This document shows positions 63,300-64,000 of a DNA stretch of 64,000 nucleotides, piece by piece. Numbering within the stretch: position 1 is the stretch's first letter; every line of letters begins with the position of its first letter. This DNA is from Stratiolaelaps scimitus (lineage: Eukaryota; Arthropoda; Arachnida; Mesostigmata; Laelapidae), in the NCBI GenBank assembly GCA_019614645.1, contig JABWDB010000032.1:893501-957500 (forward strand). Direction: 5' to 3'. The position numbers were made by a program, and so were the translations under genes. The notes under the pieces are model-generated. The model did not search any database and had not been told where the DNA came from. It saw nothing but the letters and a program-made list of their open reading frames with translations.

Positions 63300-64000
63300 T
63301 CTAACCGCCACTGACAGCTGTCATTATCTGACGTCAACATTGTCTTTTACATCGTCTTCGTCATCGGGTATAAAATCAATTGGGCGCAATTGTTGGTCGC
63401 CGTTCGATTTCTATTGTCAATGTCTGCCAGTCGGGCGGCCGTCATTTCTCCAAGCGTCCATCCACATCTCGCCCAGTCCACCATCAAACTAGCTCGGCCG
63501 GCGGCTCAGCTCATTGTTTCGGGCTCGGGGGAGAGACACTCTCTCCATCTTGGCCTGTTCCGCAGTGCTCTGTTCGAGTCCGCCTGGCGCTCGCGTGTAG
63601 GTGTGTGTGTGTGTCGTTGAGCGGGGGTGGAGGAGGCCTGTGTCTTTCAACACTGTCATATAGGATATAGATGTGTGCTTGCGAGTGTGTGAATCGCCCG
63701 CGACGCCATTGACCACCGCCGCCTACGGCGACGCCCGATCCTGCGGACCACGCCAATATCTCTTCCTTACCCCTCAGCCGGTCGGACCACCGATCGCCAA
63801 CCTCTCATCGTTCACGTCGGCAGCGTGCGCTGACGGACGGATGGGCCGAACACGTCCATCTGATCCCACTGCGTTCTCTGATTCTTCTCCTCCTCCTGCG
63901 ACTTTGCTCGCAAAGGTCTGCTTTCGCCGGTAAAGCTTCCACCGTTTCGTCGGGCTGGGTCAACGCCAGCCGCTCAAGTCACCCGTGGAGCCGTGGTCTT
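63300..64000 (+). other. GC-rich stretch at the window end, possible 5' region of a next gene
   Basis: From about 63300 the sequence becomes GC- and CpG-richer with CT-rich and (GT)n runs, and open frames in all directions without recognisable domains. This would suit a promoter or 5' UTR of a downstream + strand gene, but no coding start can be supported. Confidence 0.3.
63369..63375 (+). promoter_or_regulatory. TATA-like motif TATAAAA
   Basis: GGGTATAAAATCAATTGGGC, followed by GC-rich sequence. A transcription start would be expected near 63400. There is no other support. Confidence 0.22.

Noticed and set aside
1..64000. CRISPR arrays, operons, phage or bacterial mobile systems
   Set aside because: The sequence is clearly eukaryotic. 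The regular repeats are microsatellites and SINEs, with no spacer-repeat architecture.

Overview
The window is eukaryotic genomic DNA. It has spliced GT-AG exons, long introns, many (TA)n microsatellites and several families of tRNA-derived SINEs. One protein-coding gene dominates: the 3' two thirds of an LRP4-type receptor (low-density lipoprotein receptor-related protein 4 / MEGF7 family) on the + strand. Gene content and tail sequence suggest an arthropod. A chelicerate (mite or tick) is my best guess from the SINE-rich, intron-rich layout, but nothing here fixes the species.

Seventeen coding exons lie between 907 and 53399, and every splice phase joins in frame. They give about 1,350 residues: the last stretch of beta-propeller 1 with its EGF module, propeller 2 + EGF, propeller 3 + EGF, propeller 4 + EGF, a Thr/Pro-rich stalk, one transmembrane helix and a cytoplasmic tail of about 270 residues. 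Four propellers followed directly by EGF, stalk and membrane helix, with no LDL-A repeats after propeller 4, is the LRP4 order and not LRP5/6. The signal peptide, N-terminal LDL-A repeats, first EGF modules and most of propeller 1 must lie upstream of base 1.

Layout: 1-906 is the end of an upstream intron. 907-7484 holds exons 1-4. 7485-24659 is a 17 kb intron with a candidate nested minus-strand gene (8262-8709), a decayed LINE reverse transcriptase (20.5-21.6 kb) and many SINEs. 24660-53399 holds exons 5-17. 53400-64000 holds the 3' UTR and flank, with very long TA arrays, more SINEs and, at the far end, a GC-rich stretch with a TATA-like motif that may precede another gene.

Repeats fall into at least five recurring families, named A to E here. 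A, B and D carry tRNA-like B boxes (GGTTCGAATCC or similar). A ends in a conserved module (about GAGAACTTAAGCAT ... CAGTTCCNTTAATAAA) that also ends a LINE fragment at 1.2-1.5 kb, which suggests a LINE/SINE partnership. Several sense-strand copies sit just upstream of splice acceptors. The most interesting items are the nested antisense gene candidate, the LINE/SINE shared tail, two competing donors at exon 16 that could switch the receptor tail, a perfect 361 bp tandem duplication, and an EGF module with eight cysteines.
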